Shown in pieces: positions 9,449 through 18,876 of a DNA stretch of 64,000 bases. The first letter of the stretch is position 1; each line of letters starts with the position of its first letter. Origin of the DNA: Microcystis panniformis FACHB-1757 (GTDB taxonomy: Bacteria; Cyanobacteriota; Cyanobacteriia; Cyanobacteriales; Microcystaceae); assembly GCF_001264245.1 (NCBI RefSeq), contig NZ_CP011339.1, forward strand, positions 1,612,001 to 1,676,000, in the 5' to 3' direction. A program made the position numbers and the translations under genes. The notes under the pieces were generated by a model that was given only the letters and a program-made list of their open reading frames with translations, had not been told where the DNA came from and searched no databases.

Positions 9449-10406
9449 GACAACCACTCAATTATTTAATCTTCCCTATTTTAGCTCTTCAGTAGAGCGT
9501 TCTACGGTTTCTTATCAACCTAACCGTTTAGCAGGATTACGACGCTTTGCTATAGCGATTACCTTTCTCAATATTTTAGGTCATACTGTCCTCGGATTTG
9601 AACAATCTTGGGCGCAACCTCTGGTGGCTTTAGCAACAGGTTACAGCGTAGAATTATTATTAGAAAGCGTTGATGCCGGGGTAAATGGCTTTAAACCTAG
9701 ATATTTAGGAAGTATCGGTCAGTTTGTCGATTTTCTGCTTTCTGCCCATATTACCTCATTAGCGATCGCTATGTTACTCTATGCTAATGAGCGTTTATTT
9801 CCGATTATGTTTGCAGTAGCGGTGGCTATCGGATCTAAAGCAATTTTTCGGTTACAAGTGGCAGATAAAACCCGTCATTTTCTCAATCCTTCTAATTTTG
9901 GTATTAGCGTTACCTTACTCTTATTTCCTTGGATTGGCATCGCGCCGCCCTATCAGTTTACCGAGAATTTAAGCGGTTGGGCAGATTGGATTTTACCCGT
10001 CTTAATTGTTTGTACGGGAACGTTTTTAAATGCCCGTTTTACTCGTAAACTGCCTTTAATTGCGGGATGGTTAGGGGCTTTTATCTTACAAGCAATCCTC
10101 AGAAGTGCTATCTTTCAGACACCGTTAATCCCCGCCCTATTACCCATGACAGGGGTGGCTTTTGTCCTCTTTACTTTCTATATGGTGACGGATCCGGGAA
10201 CAACACCAATTAACCCCCGTGAGCAGATAATTTTCGGGGCATCTGTAGCCGTTGCTTATGGCATTTTGATGTCCTTTCACATTGTTTTTGGGATGTTTTT
10301 CGGATTGACACTGGTGTGTTGTTTCAGAGGGTTGATATTAGCGGTTGAACCCTTAAAAGCAAAATTACCCCTAGTACAGGCTTCCGGCATTTTATCAACT
10401 CCTTAA
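9447..10406 (+). CDS. Enediyne-cassette membrane protein UnbU
   Basis: A 319-aa polytopic membrane protein resembling the UnbU proteins that accompany enediyne polyketide synthases (distantly like RnfD/NqrB subunits). About 8-10 hydrophobic helices are visible. The RnfD-like stretches FLNPSNFGISVTLLLF and MVTDPGTTPINPREQIIFG are the strongest clues. The ATG at 9447 is chosen because the ORF's upstream extension reads antisense through the Uma2 start; no good ribosome-binding site is seen. It precedes PKSE by 84 bp on the same strand and is very likely co-transcribed. Its biochemical role is unknown in any organism; location in the plasma membrane is inferred from the helices. Confidence 0.85.
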   Translation: MTTTQLFNLPYFSSSVERSTVSYQPNRLAGLRRFAIAITFLNILGHTVLGFEQSWAQPLVALATGYSVELLLESVDAGVNGFKPRYLGSIGQFVDFLLSAHITSLAIAMLLYANERLFPIMFAVAVAIGSKAIFRLQVADKTRHFLNPSNFGISVTLLLFPWIGIAPPYQFTENLSGWADWILPVLIVCTGTFLNARFTRKLPLIAGWLGAFILQAILRSAIFQTPLIPALLPMTGVAFVLFTFYMVTDPGTTPINPREQIIFGASVAVAYGILMSFHIVFGMFFGLTLVCCFRGLILAVEPLKAKLPLVQASGILSTP

Positions 10407-10490
10407 CAAGCAGTAGGCTTGTACTAGCAAAAAACTCGTGGGTGCAAGTTTCTGGCACTCCCTACAGTAACATTCTCCTGGTCATTGACT

Positions 10491-13400
10491 ATGAAAGCTT
10501 CTCCTCAAATTGCTATTGTTGGTATGGCTTGTCTTTATCCTGATGCCGATTCTCCACAGGAATTATGGGAAAATGTCCTGTCTCAGCGTCGCGCATTTCG
10601 TCGCTTTCCCTCAGAGCGATTATCGTTAAGTGACTACTATTCTCCCGATAAAAGCGCCCCCGATGTCATTTATTCGACTCAAGCTGCCGTTATTGAGGGC
10701 TATGAATTCGATCGCATTGCTTATAAAGTGGTGGGAAGTACCTTCCGTTCGGCTGATTTAGCCCACTGGTTAGCGTTAGATATTGCGTCTCAGGCGTTGA
10801 ATGATGCGGGATTTCCCGACGGAAAGGGGTTAAATAAAGAAACAACCGGGGTTTTACTGGGAAATACCCTCACAGGCGAGTTATCGCGGGCTAATACCTT
10901 AAGATTGCGTTGGCCCTATGTGCGTCATAGGGTAGAAGAACAATTATTAAAACAAGGATTATCAGACAAAGAACGGCAAATTTTCTTAAATGAATTAGAA
11001 AATCGCTTTAAAGAACCCTTTGAACCGATTGGAGAGGAGTCTTTAGCGGGAAATCTCTCGAATACGATAGCGGGGAGAATTTGCAATTATTTTGACTTAA
11101 AAGGGGGTGGATATATCGTTGATGGGGCTTGTAGTTCCTCTTTACTGGCAGTAGCGAATGGTTGTTCGGCTTTAGTCGCTGAAGATTTAGATATCGCTTT
11201 AGTCGGGGGTGTGGATATTAGTATGGACCCTTTTGAGTTGGTGGGTTTTGCCAAAACGGGGGCCTTAGCCTCTGGGGAGATGAAAGTGTATGATCAAGGG
11301 TCTAATGGGTTTATTCCGGGGGAAGGATGCGGTTTTTTGGTGTTAATGCGTCATGGGGATGCCCTAGCGCAAAATAAACGGATTTATGCTGTTATTCAGG
11401 GTTGGGGGATTTCTTCCGATGGCAAAGGCGGAATTACTCGCCCAGAAGTGGAAGGACAGTTATTGGCTTTAAATCGCGCCTATAAACGGGCTGAATTTAC
11501 GGGAGATACTATAGCTTATTTTGAAGGCCATGGTACGGGAACGGCGGTGGGTGATGGAACCGAATTAGAGGTTTTATCTCGTATTCATCCAGATACGGTA
11601 AATAAAGCCGTTATTGGTTCAATTAAAGCGAATATTGGTCATACTAAGGCAGCAGCGGGGATAGCAGGGTTAATTAAAGCGACTATGGCGGTTCATCGTC
11701 AAATTTTACCACCAGTGACAGGATGCGATCGCCCTCAGGCTCGGTTAACCGAAGACAAGGCAAGGTTACAGGTATTAAAAGAGGGGCAAATCTGGCCAAA
11801 TTCCTTACCTTTACGGGCAGGAGTGAGTGCCATGGGTTTTGGGGGCATTAACAGTCATATTATCATCGAGGGATTAAGTCAGATTCGTCGTCACACTTTA
11901 ACGCCGCAGGAACAAAAATTAATCCATTCTCCCCAAGATGCGGAGTTATTCCTATTGAGTGCAAATAGTCAAGAAGACTTACAAGCACAGGTTAATCGGT
12001 TATTAAATATTGTTCCTCGCATATCCCAGTCAGAAATGACGGATCTTGCCGTTGAATTAGCGAAAAAGGTCAATCCTCATTTACCCTATCGTCTGGCCAT
12101 TATTGCATCTTCCCCCGATAGCTTAACCAATCACCTTGTAGGAGCGCAAGCGTTGCGCTCGTTGATCCCCGCCGGTCAAAATTTAGATAATATCTTTACC
12201 AATAACGAAAAACAGATCAATAAAATAGGTTTTCTCTTTCCGGGGCAATCCGCACCAGTTTATCTTCATGGGGGACTCTGGGAAAGACGTTTTCCTGTGA
12301 TTAAACAATTATATAACAAGGCTCAGTTGGCCAAGGGTAAGGATAACACGGTGACGAATATTGCTCAACCGGCGATCGTTACGGCTTGCCTAGGGGGGTT
12401 ACAACTCCTAGAAAACTTAAATATTAAAGCAGATTTAGCCATAGGACACAGTTTAGGGGAATTATGCGCTTTATTTTGGGCAAATGCCTATGATAAGACT
12501 CAATTAATTAATCTAGCTAAAATTCGCGGTCAAGCAATGGCACAACTGGGCCACCCAACAGGTAAAATGGCCAGCATTAACGCCGATGCAGAAACGGTTA
12601 AAAGTTTATTAAATGGACGTATCGTTGAGATTGCGGGATTAAATTCACCCTATCAGACAATAATCTCAGGAGAGGAATTAGGGATTAAGGATGTTGTTGA
12701 AAAAGCCCAAAATAAAGGTATTAAAACCGTTTATTTGCCTGTCTCCCATGCCTTCCATTCTCCCCTAGTGGCCCGGGCTGTGCAACCCTTAGAAGATTAT
12801 TTACAAACTTATCCCTTAAATTCCCTGGAAAAAACGGTTATTTCTACCGTAACGGGCGAAAAATTGCCATTAAATACCGACTGGCGCTCGCTTTTGTTAG
12901 AACAAATCACCTCACCCGTGCGCTTCATCGATGCAGTCAAGTCAGCAGAGAAAGAGGTTGATTTATTCATTGAAGTGGGTTCTGGTTCCATATTAAGCCG
13001 TTTAGTGGCAGATATAACGGATATTCCCGTAATTTCTCTCGATAGCAGCAGTGAGTCTTTACAAGGGTTATTGAAAACGGTTGCAGTGATGTTTGTTAAT
13101 GGTGTCAAGGTTAACTATCAAGGGTTATTTGAAGATAGATTTAGTCGTCCCTTTAATTTAGACTATCAACCCCATTTTATTGCCAATCCATGTGAGATCA
13201 AGGCAAAGGGCAAAAGTCAACAGGCAAAAGTAGAAAATATTGATCTTTTATTGCCTAATCATAGCCAAAAACTCAAACCTGAAACCTCAAACCTGAAACC
13301 TCAAACCTCAAAAATTGAAGTTATTCGTCAATTGGTGGCACAAAAAACAGAATTACCCCTAGAAACCATTGAAAATCATCATCGCTTGTTGGCGGATCTG

Positions 13401-16400
13401 CACCTTAATTCTATCAGTGTCAGTCAATTAGTGATCGAAGCAGCGCGTCAGTTAGACTTATCTCCTCCCCATTCACCGACAGATTATGCGAATGCAACTA
13501 TTCAGGATCTAGCAGCAGCTTTAGAAGAATTAGGCAAAAATAATCCCCAAATTCCTCAAGAATCAATCCCTATGGGTGTTGATAATTGGGTGCGTGCGTT
13601 TACGGTTGAATTAATCGAAAAACCGTTAATTAAATCAGATAAAAAGCAAATAAATCGAGAAAAAGCAGGAAATTGGCATATTATCGCCCATGCTGATCAT
13701 CCTTTATTACCTAACTTATCTGTTTTACAACCCACCTTAAAGCATGAGCAGAAAAAAGGGATCATTATTTGTTTAAAACCCTATCCTGATGAATCAGAAA
13801 TCGATTTGCTTTTAAAAGGGGCAAAATTATCTATAAAAGAGAAAAAACCCTTGATTTTGATTCAACAAGGAGGAGGATATGCGTCCTTTGCGAGAACTTT
13901 TTATCTAGAAAATCGTCAAATTCCTACCTGTGTGATTGATATTCCTTTTCATCATCCCAATGCAGTTAATATCATTCTCTCAGAAATCACTGCAACCGAT
14001 AGCTATACAGAAGTTTATTATGATGAAAACGGAAAACGGTTTGTTCGTCAATTAAACTTGTTAGGGTTAGAAAAAGATACCGATAACCCTAAGCAGAAAA
14101 AAGCCCTAAAAAGTTCAAATAAAAGCAAAATCAAGGAGCTTCTTTTGGTGACGGGAGGAGGGAGAGGTATTGCCTCAGAATGTGCCTTATCCTTAGCTAA
14201 AGAAAGTAAAGCCACCTTAGCGATTTTAGGACGTTCTCAACCTGAAGATAACCGAGAATTAGCCGAAAATTTAGCAAGAATGAAGTCTGCAAACATCCAA
14301 GTCCATTATTATTCTTGTGATGTCAGTGATGCTGAGTCAGTTCAGCAAACTATCGCCGAAATTAAGACAAATTTAGGAGAAATTACGGGAATTTTACACG
14401 GTGCGGGGGTTAATACACCGAAATTAATTCAACATCTCGAACCAGAAGATTTTATAGCAACTTTAGCTCCAAAAGTCAAGGGTTTGCAACATATCTTAAC
14501 GGAAATTAACCCCGATTCTCTCAACTATTTAATCACCTTCGGTTCAATTATTGCCGAGACTGGATTGAAAGGAGAAGCAGACTATGGGTTAGCCAATGAA
14601 TGGTTAGGGAATATTGTAGCGGAATTTAGTCGAAAATACCCTAATTGTCGCTGTTTAAACCTAGAATGGTCGGTTTGGTCCGGTATTGGCATGGGAGAAC
14701 GTTTAGGAACAGTTGAAAAGCTAAGAAATGAAGGTATTACCCCTATTTCTCCCGATATTGGCATTAAATACTTACATTTACTTTTAAATCAATCCCTACC
14801 CACTGCCTCTGTTATCATCGCCGGGCGTTTTGGTGAACCTCCGACTTTAAGCTTAAAACCGCAAGAATTATCTTTTTTACGCTTTTTAGAGACAAAGAAA
14901 GTTCATTACACGGGAATTGAACTGATTACTGAAGCAGAATTATCCTTAGACAATGATCCTTATTTACAAGATCATGTTTATCAAGGAGAATACATTTTCC
15001 CCGGTGTCTTGGGGTTAGAAGCGATCGCGCAGGTGGCCACTGCATTACTCCCCACCTTAGCAAGGAAGGAGGATCAAACCCTTAACAAGGGGGAAAACCA
15101 AGATCCCCCTTCCGTCCCCCTTAACAAGGGGGAAACTGGAGGATTAAGGTTTGAATCGGTTAAATTTAACCGTCCGATCGTGGTTTCTGCCGATAAACCA
15201 TTAAAGATACAAATTGCTACCTTAATCACCGATTCTGGAAAGGTTAAGGCCGTTATTCGCTGTGCCAATACAGGGTTTAGTATCGATCATTTTGAAGCCA
15301 TCATCAGCCATTCTTCTGTGGGGGCGCCAGACTGTCGCCCATTGATCCCCCCTGTCCCCCTTAAAGAAGGAAAAAATAACCCTCAAATTAACCCAGATAC
15401 GGACTTATATGGTCATTTATTGTTCCATAAAGCAAGATTTCAACGAATTAAGGGTTATTCTCATCTCAAAGCAACCGAATGTATTGCAGAAATTAACATT
15501 GAGCCAAAAACTGCTTGGTTTAGTCGTTATTTACCTCAATCCCTGATTTTAGGCGATGCAGGGGCAAGAGATGCCGTTATCCATGCTTTACAAGCTTGTG
15601 TTCCCCATGCCACTATTTTACCCACTGGCATAGAACGCTTAACGGTATATTCTGTCAATTTAGGCGAAAATCAGTTTGTTTCAGCCAAAGAAAGACTGCA
15701 TCAAGGAGATACCTTTGTCTATGATCTTGAGGTATTCAATAACGATGGCAATCTCTTAGAAGTGTGGCAAGGATTGGAATTAAAGGTGATTAAACACAGA
15801 AATCCTCAAGATCCCTGGATTCCAGCCCTTTTACCCTGTTATTTAGAACGAAAGATCAAGGAGATGATGCCTAATGTCGATTTAACTTTAATTCTCGATC
15901 GGGATGCAACGGTAGAAAGACGAGTCAGAAGCGATCGCAGTTTAGGGATGTTAACCTCATCCCCTAGTGTAATTCAGCGTCGGGGGGATGGCAAGCCCGA
16001 ATTAAGCGATAACGAGACGGTTTCGGTATCTCATGCCGAAGATTTAACCCTTGTGCTTAAGGGTGCGTCAGGATGCGATCTGGAACCGATTATCCCCCGT
16101 GATGTGCAGATGTGGCGCGATTTATTGGGGGAAAATTCCTTTAATTTAGCGGAGGTAATTAGTCAAGAGAATCATGAGGATTTTAATATGGCAGCGACTC
16201 GCATTTGGTCTGCTAAAGAAAGTATTAAGAAAGCGGGTTTGAGTCTCGATATCCCGTTAACTTTATCGTCTTTCTCTCAACAATTAACCCCTTTATCCCC
16301 TATTTTGTGGTTATCTTCAGGAAAGGATTTAATCATCACTTTACCTGTTTCTTTCCGAGAAATCAAGACAGCTTTCATCTTGGCAATATTTGTCCAAACA

Positions 16401-16451
16401 GTTCAGAAAAAATCGGACTTACTTCAGACAGAACCAGCAAAGGTTTTCTGA
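10491..16451 (+). CDS. Iterative enediyne-type polyketide synthase (PKSE)
   Basis: A 1986-aa synthase with the domain order of enediyne PKSs. KS: Cys214 in DGACSSSLL, His347 in EGHGTGTAVGDGTE, His384 in NIGHTKAAAG. AT: Ser654 in AIGHSLGEL, and AFHSP further on. ACP: Ser974 in DLHLNSISVSQ, the unusual enediyne/PUFA-type site. KR: nucleotide motif VTGGGRGIA near residue 1217 and Tyr1365 in ADYGLANEW. DH: His1495 in DPYLQDHVYQGE plus FPGVLGLEA. C-terminal integrated phosphopantetheinyl transferase: GCDLEP and WSAKESIKK near 1906. Known PKSEs make linear polyenes that partner enzymes turn into the warhead. The ATG at 10491 gives the normal KS start; a TTG lies two codons upstream. All catalytic residues seem intact. 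Linkers carry in-frame repeat insertions (see separate entries). Confidence 0.93.
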   Translation: MKASPQIAIVGMACLYPDADSPQELWENVLSQRRAFRRFPSERLSLSDYYSPDKSAPDVIYSTQAAVIEGYEFDRIAYKVVGSTFRSADLAHWLALDIASQALNDAGFPDGKGLNKETTGVLLGNTLTGELSRANTLRLRWPYVRHRVEEQLLKQGLSDKERQIFLNELENRFKEPFEPIGEESLAGNLSNTIAGRICNYFDLKGGGYIVDGACSSSLLAVANGCSALVAEDLDIALVGGVDISMDPFELVGFAKTGALASGEMKVYDQGSNGFIPGEGCGFLVLMRHGDALAQNKRIYAVIQGWGISSDGKGGITRPEVEGQLLALNRAYKRAEFTGDTIAYFEGHGTGTAVGDGTELEVLSRIHPDTVNKAVIGSIKANIGHTKAAAGIAGLIKATMAVHRQILPPVTGCDRPQARLTEDKARLQVLKEGQIWPNSLPLRAGVSAMGFGGINSHIIIEGLSQIRRHTLTPQEQKLIHSPQDAELFLLSANSQEDLQAQVNRLLNIVPRISQSEMTDLAVELAKKVNPHLPYRLAIIASSPDSLTNHLVGAQALRSLIPAGQNLDNIFTNNEKQINKIGFLFPGQSAPVYLHGGLWERRFPVIKQLYNKAQLAKGKDNTVTNIAQPAIVTACLGGLQLLENLNIKADLAIGHSLGELCALFWANAYDKTQLINLAKIRGQAMAQLGHPTGKMASINADAETVKSLLNGRIVEIAGLNSPYQTIISGEELGIKDVVEKAQNKGIKTVYLPVSHAFHSPLVARAVQPLEDYLQTYPLNSLEKTVISTVTGEKLPLNTDWRSLLLEQITSPVRFIDAVKSAEKEVDLFIEVGSGSILSRLVADITDIPVISLDSSSESLQGLLKTVAVMFVNGVKVNYQGLFEDRFSRPFNLDYQPHFIANPCEIKAKGKSQQAKVENIDLLLPNHSQKLKPETSNLKPQTSKIEVIRQLVAQKTELPLETIENHHRLLADLHLNSISVSQLVIEAARQLDLSPPHSPTDYANATIQDLAAALEELGKNNPQIPQESIPMGVDNWVRAFTVELIEKPLIKSDKKQINREKAGNWHIIAHADHPLLPNLSVLQPTLKHEQKKGIIICLKPYPDESEIDLLLKGAKLSIKEKKPLILIQQGGGYASFARTFYLENRQIPTCVIDIPFHHPNAVNIILSEITATDSYTEVYYDENGKRFVRQLNLLGLEKDTDNPKQKKALKSSNKSKIKELLLVTGGGRGIASECALSLAKESKATLAILGRSQPEDNRELAENLARMKSANIQVHYYSCDVSDAESVQQTIAEIKTNLGEITGILHGAGVNTPKLIQHLEPEDFIATLAPKVKGLQHILTEINPDSLNYLITFGSIIAETGLKGEADYGLANEWLGNIVAEFSRKYPNCRCLNLEWSVWSGIGMGERLGTVEKLRNEGITPISPDIGIKYLHLLLNQSLPTASVIIAGRFGEPPTLSLKPQELSFLRFLETKKVHYTGIELITEAELSLDNDPYLQDHVYQGEYIFPGVLGLEAIAQVATALLPTLARKEDQTLNKGENQDPPSVPLNKGETGGLRFESVKFNRPIVVSADKPLKIQIATLITDSGKVKAVIRCANTGFSIDHFEAIISHSSVGAPDCRPLIPPVPLKEGKNNPQINPDTDLYGHLLFHKARFQRIKGYSHLKATECIAEINIEPKTAWFSRYLPQSLILGDAGARDAVIHALQACVPHATILPTGIERLTVYSVNLGENQFVSAKERLHQGDTFVYDLEVFNNDGNLLEVWQGLELKVIKHRNPQDPWIPALLPCYLERKIKEMMPNVDLTLILDRDATVERRVRSDRSLGMLTSSPSVIQRRGDGKPELSDNETVSVSHAEDLTLVLKGASGCDLEPIIPRDVQMWRDLLGENSFNLAEVISQENHEDFNMAATRIWSAKESIKKAGLSLDIPLTLSSFSQQLTPLSPILWLSSGKDLIITLPVSFREIKTAFILAIFVQTVQKKSDLLQTEPAKVF
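13271..13310 (+). repeat. In-frame minisatellite in the PKSE linker before the ACP
   Basis: Nearly three copies of a 14-bp unit (CTCAAACCTGAAAC) encode the linker KLKPETSNLKPQTSK between AT and ACP. Because 14 is not a multiple of three, a change of one unit would break the frame. Confidence 0.8.
15079..15140 (+). repeat. In-frame palindromic repeat insertion in the PKSE DH domain
   Basis: Two copies of CCCTTAACAAGGGGG separated by a GATCCCCC segment encode LNKGENQDPPSVPLNKGETG within the dehydratase. This is the same GATCCCCC/CCCTTAANAAGGG vocabulary as the intergenic MITE family A cores, and it reads in frame without a stop. Confidence 0.75.
15341..15373 (+). repeat. Second in-frame repeat piece in the PKSE DH region
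   Basis: GATCCCCCCTGTCCCCCTTA encodes LIPPVPLKEG between two conserved DH blocks. It resembles the element at 15079 and points to repeated insertion in a tolerant loop. Confidence 0.65.
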
Positions 16452-16500
16452 TAAAACTTATCCAGTTTTACCCTTTTTTAAACCACAGGAGAACCAAATC

Positions 16501-17067
16501 ATGACCACAGTTCGACAAATTCCCAACCAAAGAAACCCTATTCAACCGATTTCAAATATCATCCGTTCTTTCGTTTATGCGATGAATGGACGCTGGCATA
16601 AATTGGGGATGCAAATCTTTATGATAGTGACTATTGCCCACATCTCAGAACATATTATTCAAGCTTATCAATTGTGGGGTTTAGGATGGCCGAGACCGGA
16701 GTGTTTAGGGTTATTAGGACTCTGGAAACCTTGGTTAATGCGCTCGGAATGGCTACACTATGGACACGCTCTTTTTATGTTATTAGGGTTAGCTATTTTT
16801 CGTCCTTCTTTTCATGGAAAAGCTCGTATTTGGTGGGATTTGGCCTTAGGATTACAATTCTATCATCATTTTGAACACGCTTTACTCTTAGGACAAGCTG
16901 TTATTGGTCAAAACTTATGGGATTCTCGCGTTCCTATTAGTATCGGACAAATTTGGTTTCCTCGGTTAGAACTGCATCTTTTCTATAACTTAATGGTTCT
17001 AATTCCCATGATGATTGCCATGTATTATCATCGTTTTCCACCTATGAATGAGGGGAGATTAGTTTAA
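16501..17067 (+). CDS. Histidine-rich membrane protein linked to PKSE
   Basis: A 188-aa protein starting at an ATG preceded by a good AGGAG site, 49 bp after the PKSE stop, so it is almost certainly in the same transcript. Four or five hydrophobic helices are visible (IFMIVTIAHISEHIIQ, ALFMLLGLAIF, LHLFYNLMVLIPMMIAMYY). Histidines cluster as HISEH, HYGHALF and YHHFEHALL, a spacing reminiscent of histidine-box di-iron membrane oxygenases or desaturases, though too few residues are visible to prove such a site. I do not recognise it as one of the five canonical enediyne-cassette proteins. A tailoring or cofactor role is a hypothesis from position only. Confidence 0.8.
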   Translation: MTTVRQIPNQRNPIQPISNIIRSFVYAMNGRWHKLGMQIFMIVTIAHISEHIIQAYQLWGLGWPRPECLGLLGLWKPWLMRSEWLHYGHALFMLLGLAIFRPSFHGKARIWWDLALGLQFYHHFEHALLLGQAVIGQNLWDSRVPISIGQIWFPRLELHLFYNLMVLIPMMIAMYYHRFPPMNEGRLV

Positions 17068-17201
17068 ATTTGAGTCAAAGTCAAAGAAAGTATTAGGAAA
17101 ATGGGGGTAAATGAGTATTTACCCTATTCCTCTAGTTAATTGTGCTGAAAAGTTGTCTCTAGTCCTTAAAAAAGGCATGATTGCTCTCCTCCTCGTATTA
17201 A

Positions 17202-17447
17202 TTAAGATAAAGAGTCATTAACTAGCTGTTGAAATTCCTCCAATGAATTAATAGTAATACTGGGAACAAAAAGACTCTCTAAGACAGACACATCCTCAAT
17301 TTGGTTAATCGTTTCAATCAGGGAATTAGGAATCTCCCCAAAACGACTTTGTAAAGCTAAAATAATATACTTTTGGCTAGTTAATTTAGCTCCTGATTTA
17401 GCTCCTTCTTCGAGAGCCATTTCTTCTATGGTGCTTAAAAAAGGCAT
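17202..17447 (-). pseudogene. Duplicated 3' end of the adjacent Rpn-type gene
   Basis: The 81-aa frame is almost identical to the last 81 residues of the next gene (MPFLSTIEEMALEEGAKSG to QQLVNDSLS), with three changes. The DNA between, including GGCATGATTGCTCTCCTCCT, is repeated at 17175 and 17445, and a further partial match starts at 17700. This is a tandem duplication with a unit of about 269 bp, not an independent gene. Confidence 0.8.
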
Positions 17448-17470
17448 GATTGCTCTCCTCCTCGTATTAA

Positions 17471-18424
17471 TTAAGATAAAGAGTCATTAACTAACTGTTG
17501 AAATTCCTCCAATGAATTAATAGTAATACTGGGAACAAAAAGACTCTCTAAGACAGACACATCCTCAATTTGGTTAATCGTTTCAATTAGGGAATTAGGA
17601 ATCTCCCCAAAACGACTTTGTAAAGCCAAAATGATATGTTTTTGGTTAGTTAATTTAGCTCCTGATTTAGCTCCTTCTTCGAGAGCCATTTCTTCTATGG
17701 TGCTTAAAAAAGGCATTTTGTTTTCCTCCTCGTATTGACTGAGTTTTGTTTTAAAGTTAAGTTGAAGTTGCGGGGGTAAGGTCATCATTTTATCAATGAA
17801 TTTCCCTAGATTGATAATCTCAAACTTGGTTAATCCCCTTTGATATAAACCTCTGACTAAGTTCCACTTCCATTGTTCACGCTCCCTGAGATTATTAGTC
17901 GTAGCCTTAGTTTTTAGGTGTGCCATGACTATTATAGCCCAAATATTCTCACTTTGTTCTAAGTCTTCCCATTGATAATCCAATAATTTGACCATTAAAA
18001 AATCGACTCTCACTTGACTTCCCCCTAACCCATATTGATAAAAATCCGGTCGCCAAGACCTACTTTCATCCCCTAAAATAGCTAAACTAATAACGGGTTT
18101 ATGGTACAAATCAAAGGCTCGATAATTATAAATAAACATTCGTTGAGGGAATTTTAGATCATATTGACTTTGGACTTCAATATGAATTAAAAGCCAGATT
18201 TCCTGATTATCTAATAACCAAACTTTCAATAATTTATCAGCATAGCGTTGCTCAGTTTCCGCAGCTGCCGTAATTTTTTCTAATTCTTTATCAAGGGAAA
18301 TAGGGGTTTGATTCCAGTCAATTTCTTGATAAATATTGGGATAAAAGAAGCTTAAGAACTCTGCCAAATAAGTGCTAATCGCTTCTTTCCATGTTTTGTC
18401 GTAATTAGCTGTCACCTCAGCCAT
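17471..18424 (-). CDS. Rpn family PD-(D/E)xK nuclease / putative transposase with DUF4351 tail
   Basis: A 317-aa protein of the recombination-promoting nuclease group (COG5464-like), multi-copy in cyanobacteria. The N-terminus DKTWKEAISTYLAEFLSFFYP, the core LIHIEVQSQYDLKFPQRMFIYNY (E-x-Q nuclease motif) and LAILGDESRSWRPD are typical. The C-terminal segment (SRFGEIPNSLIETINQIEDV to LEEFQQLV) is the DUF4351 repeat seen on these proteins. The ATG at 18424 is the natural start. It sits in the accessory block that separates PKSE from TEBC, on the opposite strand. Family members nick DNA and promote RecA-independent recombination in E. coli; activity here is inferred. Confidence 0.88.
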   Translation of the reverse strand: MAEVTANYDKTWKEAISTYLAEFLSFFYPNIYQEIDWNQTPISLDKELEKITAAAETEQRYADKLLKVWLLDNQEIWLLIHIEVQSQYDLKFPQRMFIYNYRAFDLYHKPVISLAILGDESRSWRPDFYQYGLGGSQVRVDFLMVKLLDYQWEDLEQSENIWAIIVMAHLKTKATTNNLREREQWKWNLVRGLYQRGLTKFEIINLGKFIDKMMTLPPQLQLNFKTKLSQYEEENKMPFLSTIEEMALEEGAKSGAKLTNQKHIILALQSRFGEIPNSLIETINQIEDVSVLESLFVPSITINSLEEFQQLVNDSLS

Positions 18425-18478
18425 GCCTTTCCCGCCTAATTGCTATATAATAAATAATATCCTAATCTTTCAAAAACA

Positions 18479-18589
18479 ATGGACAATTCTAACCCTACTC
18501 CTATCCCCTGCGAAAATAGTGATACTTCTTCCTTAGGACTTTTTGCTATTGGTGGACTGGGATTAACCCAACTTAGCAAAAAACGTTAA
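18479..18589 (+). pseudogene. Tiny frame resembling a PEP-CTERM tail
   Basis: A 36-aa frame ends in SLGLFAIGGLGLTQLSKKR, which looks like the helix and basic tail of a PEP-CTERM sorting signal, but the PEP motif is degenerate (PIPCENS) and no exported body precedes it. Most likely a remnant of a larger exported-protein gene. No ribosome-binding site seen. Confidence 0.35.
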
Positions 18590-18694
18590 TAAACTTAACC
18601 TAGGGTGGGTTCTGCTCACCCTATTTCCTTAAGGGATGGCTATAATCAAAACATGACCAAACTTGGTAAACTGAACAAAAAATTTCTCTCGAAA

Positions 18695-18845
18695 CTGCCA
18701 GAAGTTCATTAATTATATCAACAATTTTTGTATAATAAAGGTTATTTTAATATGCGTTGGGTTTCATGCTTCAACCCAACCTACGTTCTGCCAGAAGTTC
18801 ATTAATTATATCAACAATTTTTGTATAATAAAGGTTATTCTAATA
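18695..18845 (+). repeat. 58-bp direct repeats flanking a hairpin repeat
   Basis: Copies at 18695-18752 and 18788-18845 begin CTGCCAGAAGTTCATTAATT and end TAATAAAGGTTATT. Between them lies a small hairpin unit (GTTGGGTT...AACCCAAC) that recurs at about 26703 and 26983. The structure looks like insertion of the hairpin unit with local duplication of the target. Confidence 0.7.
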
Positions 18846-18876
18846 GTGATCGCTGAAAAATTACCTAATTCTTCAA

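Noticed and set aside
12809..13108. 99-aa antisense frame in PKSE
   Set aside because: Shadow of the AT domain coding strand, no start signal or motif.
10491..16451. PKSE could be a heterocyst-glycolipid synthase (HglE) given the DevBC genes nearby
   Set aside because: The single chain contains KS-AT-ACP-KR-DH and a C-terminal phosphopantetheinyl transferase, and is accompanied by UnbU, UnbL, UnbV and TEBC, none of which belong to hgl clusters. No hglB/C/D-like gene is seen.
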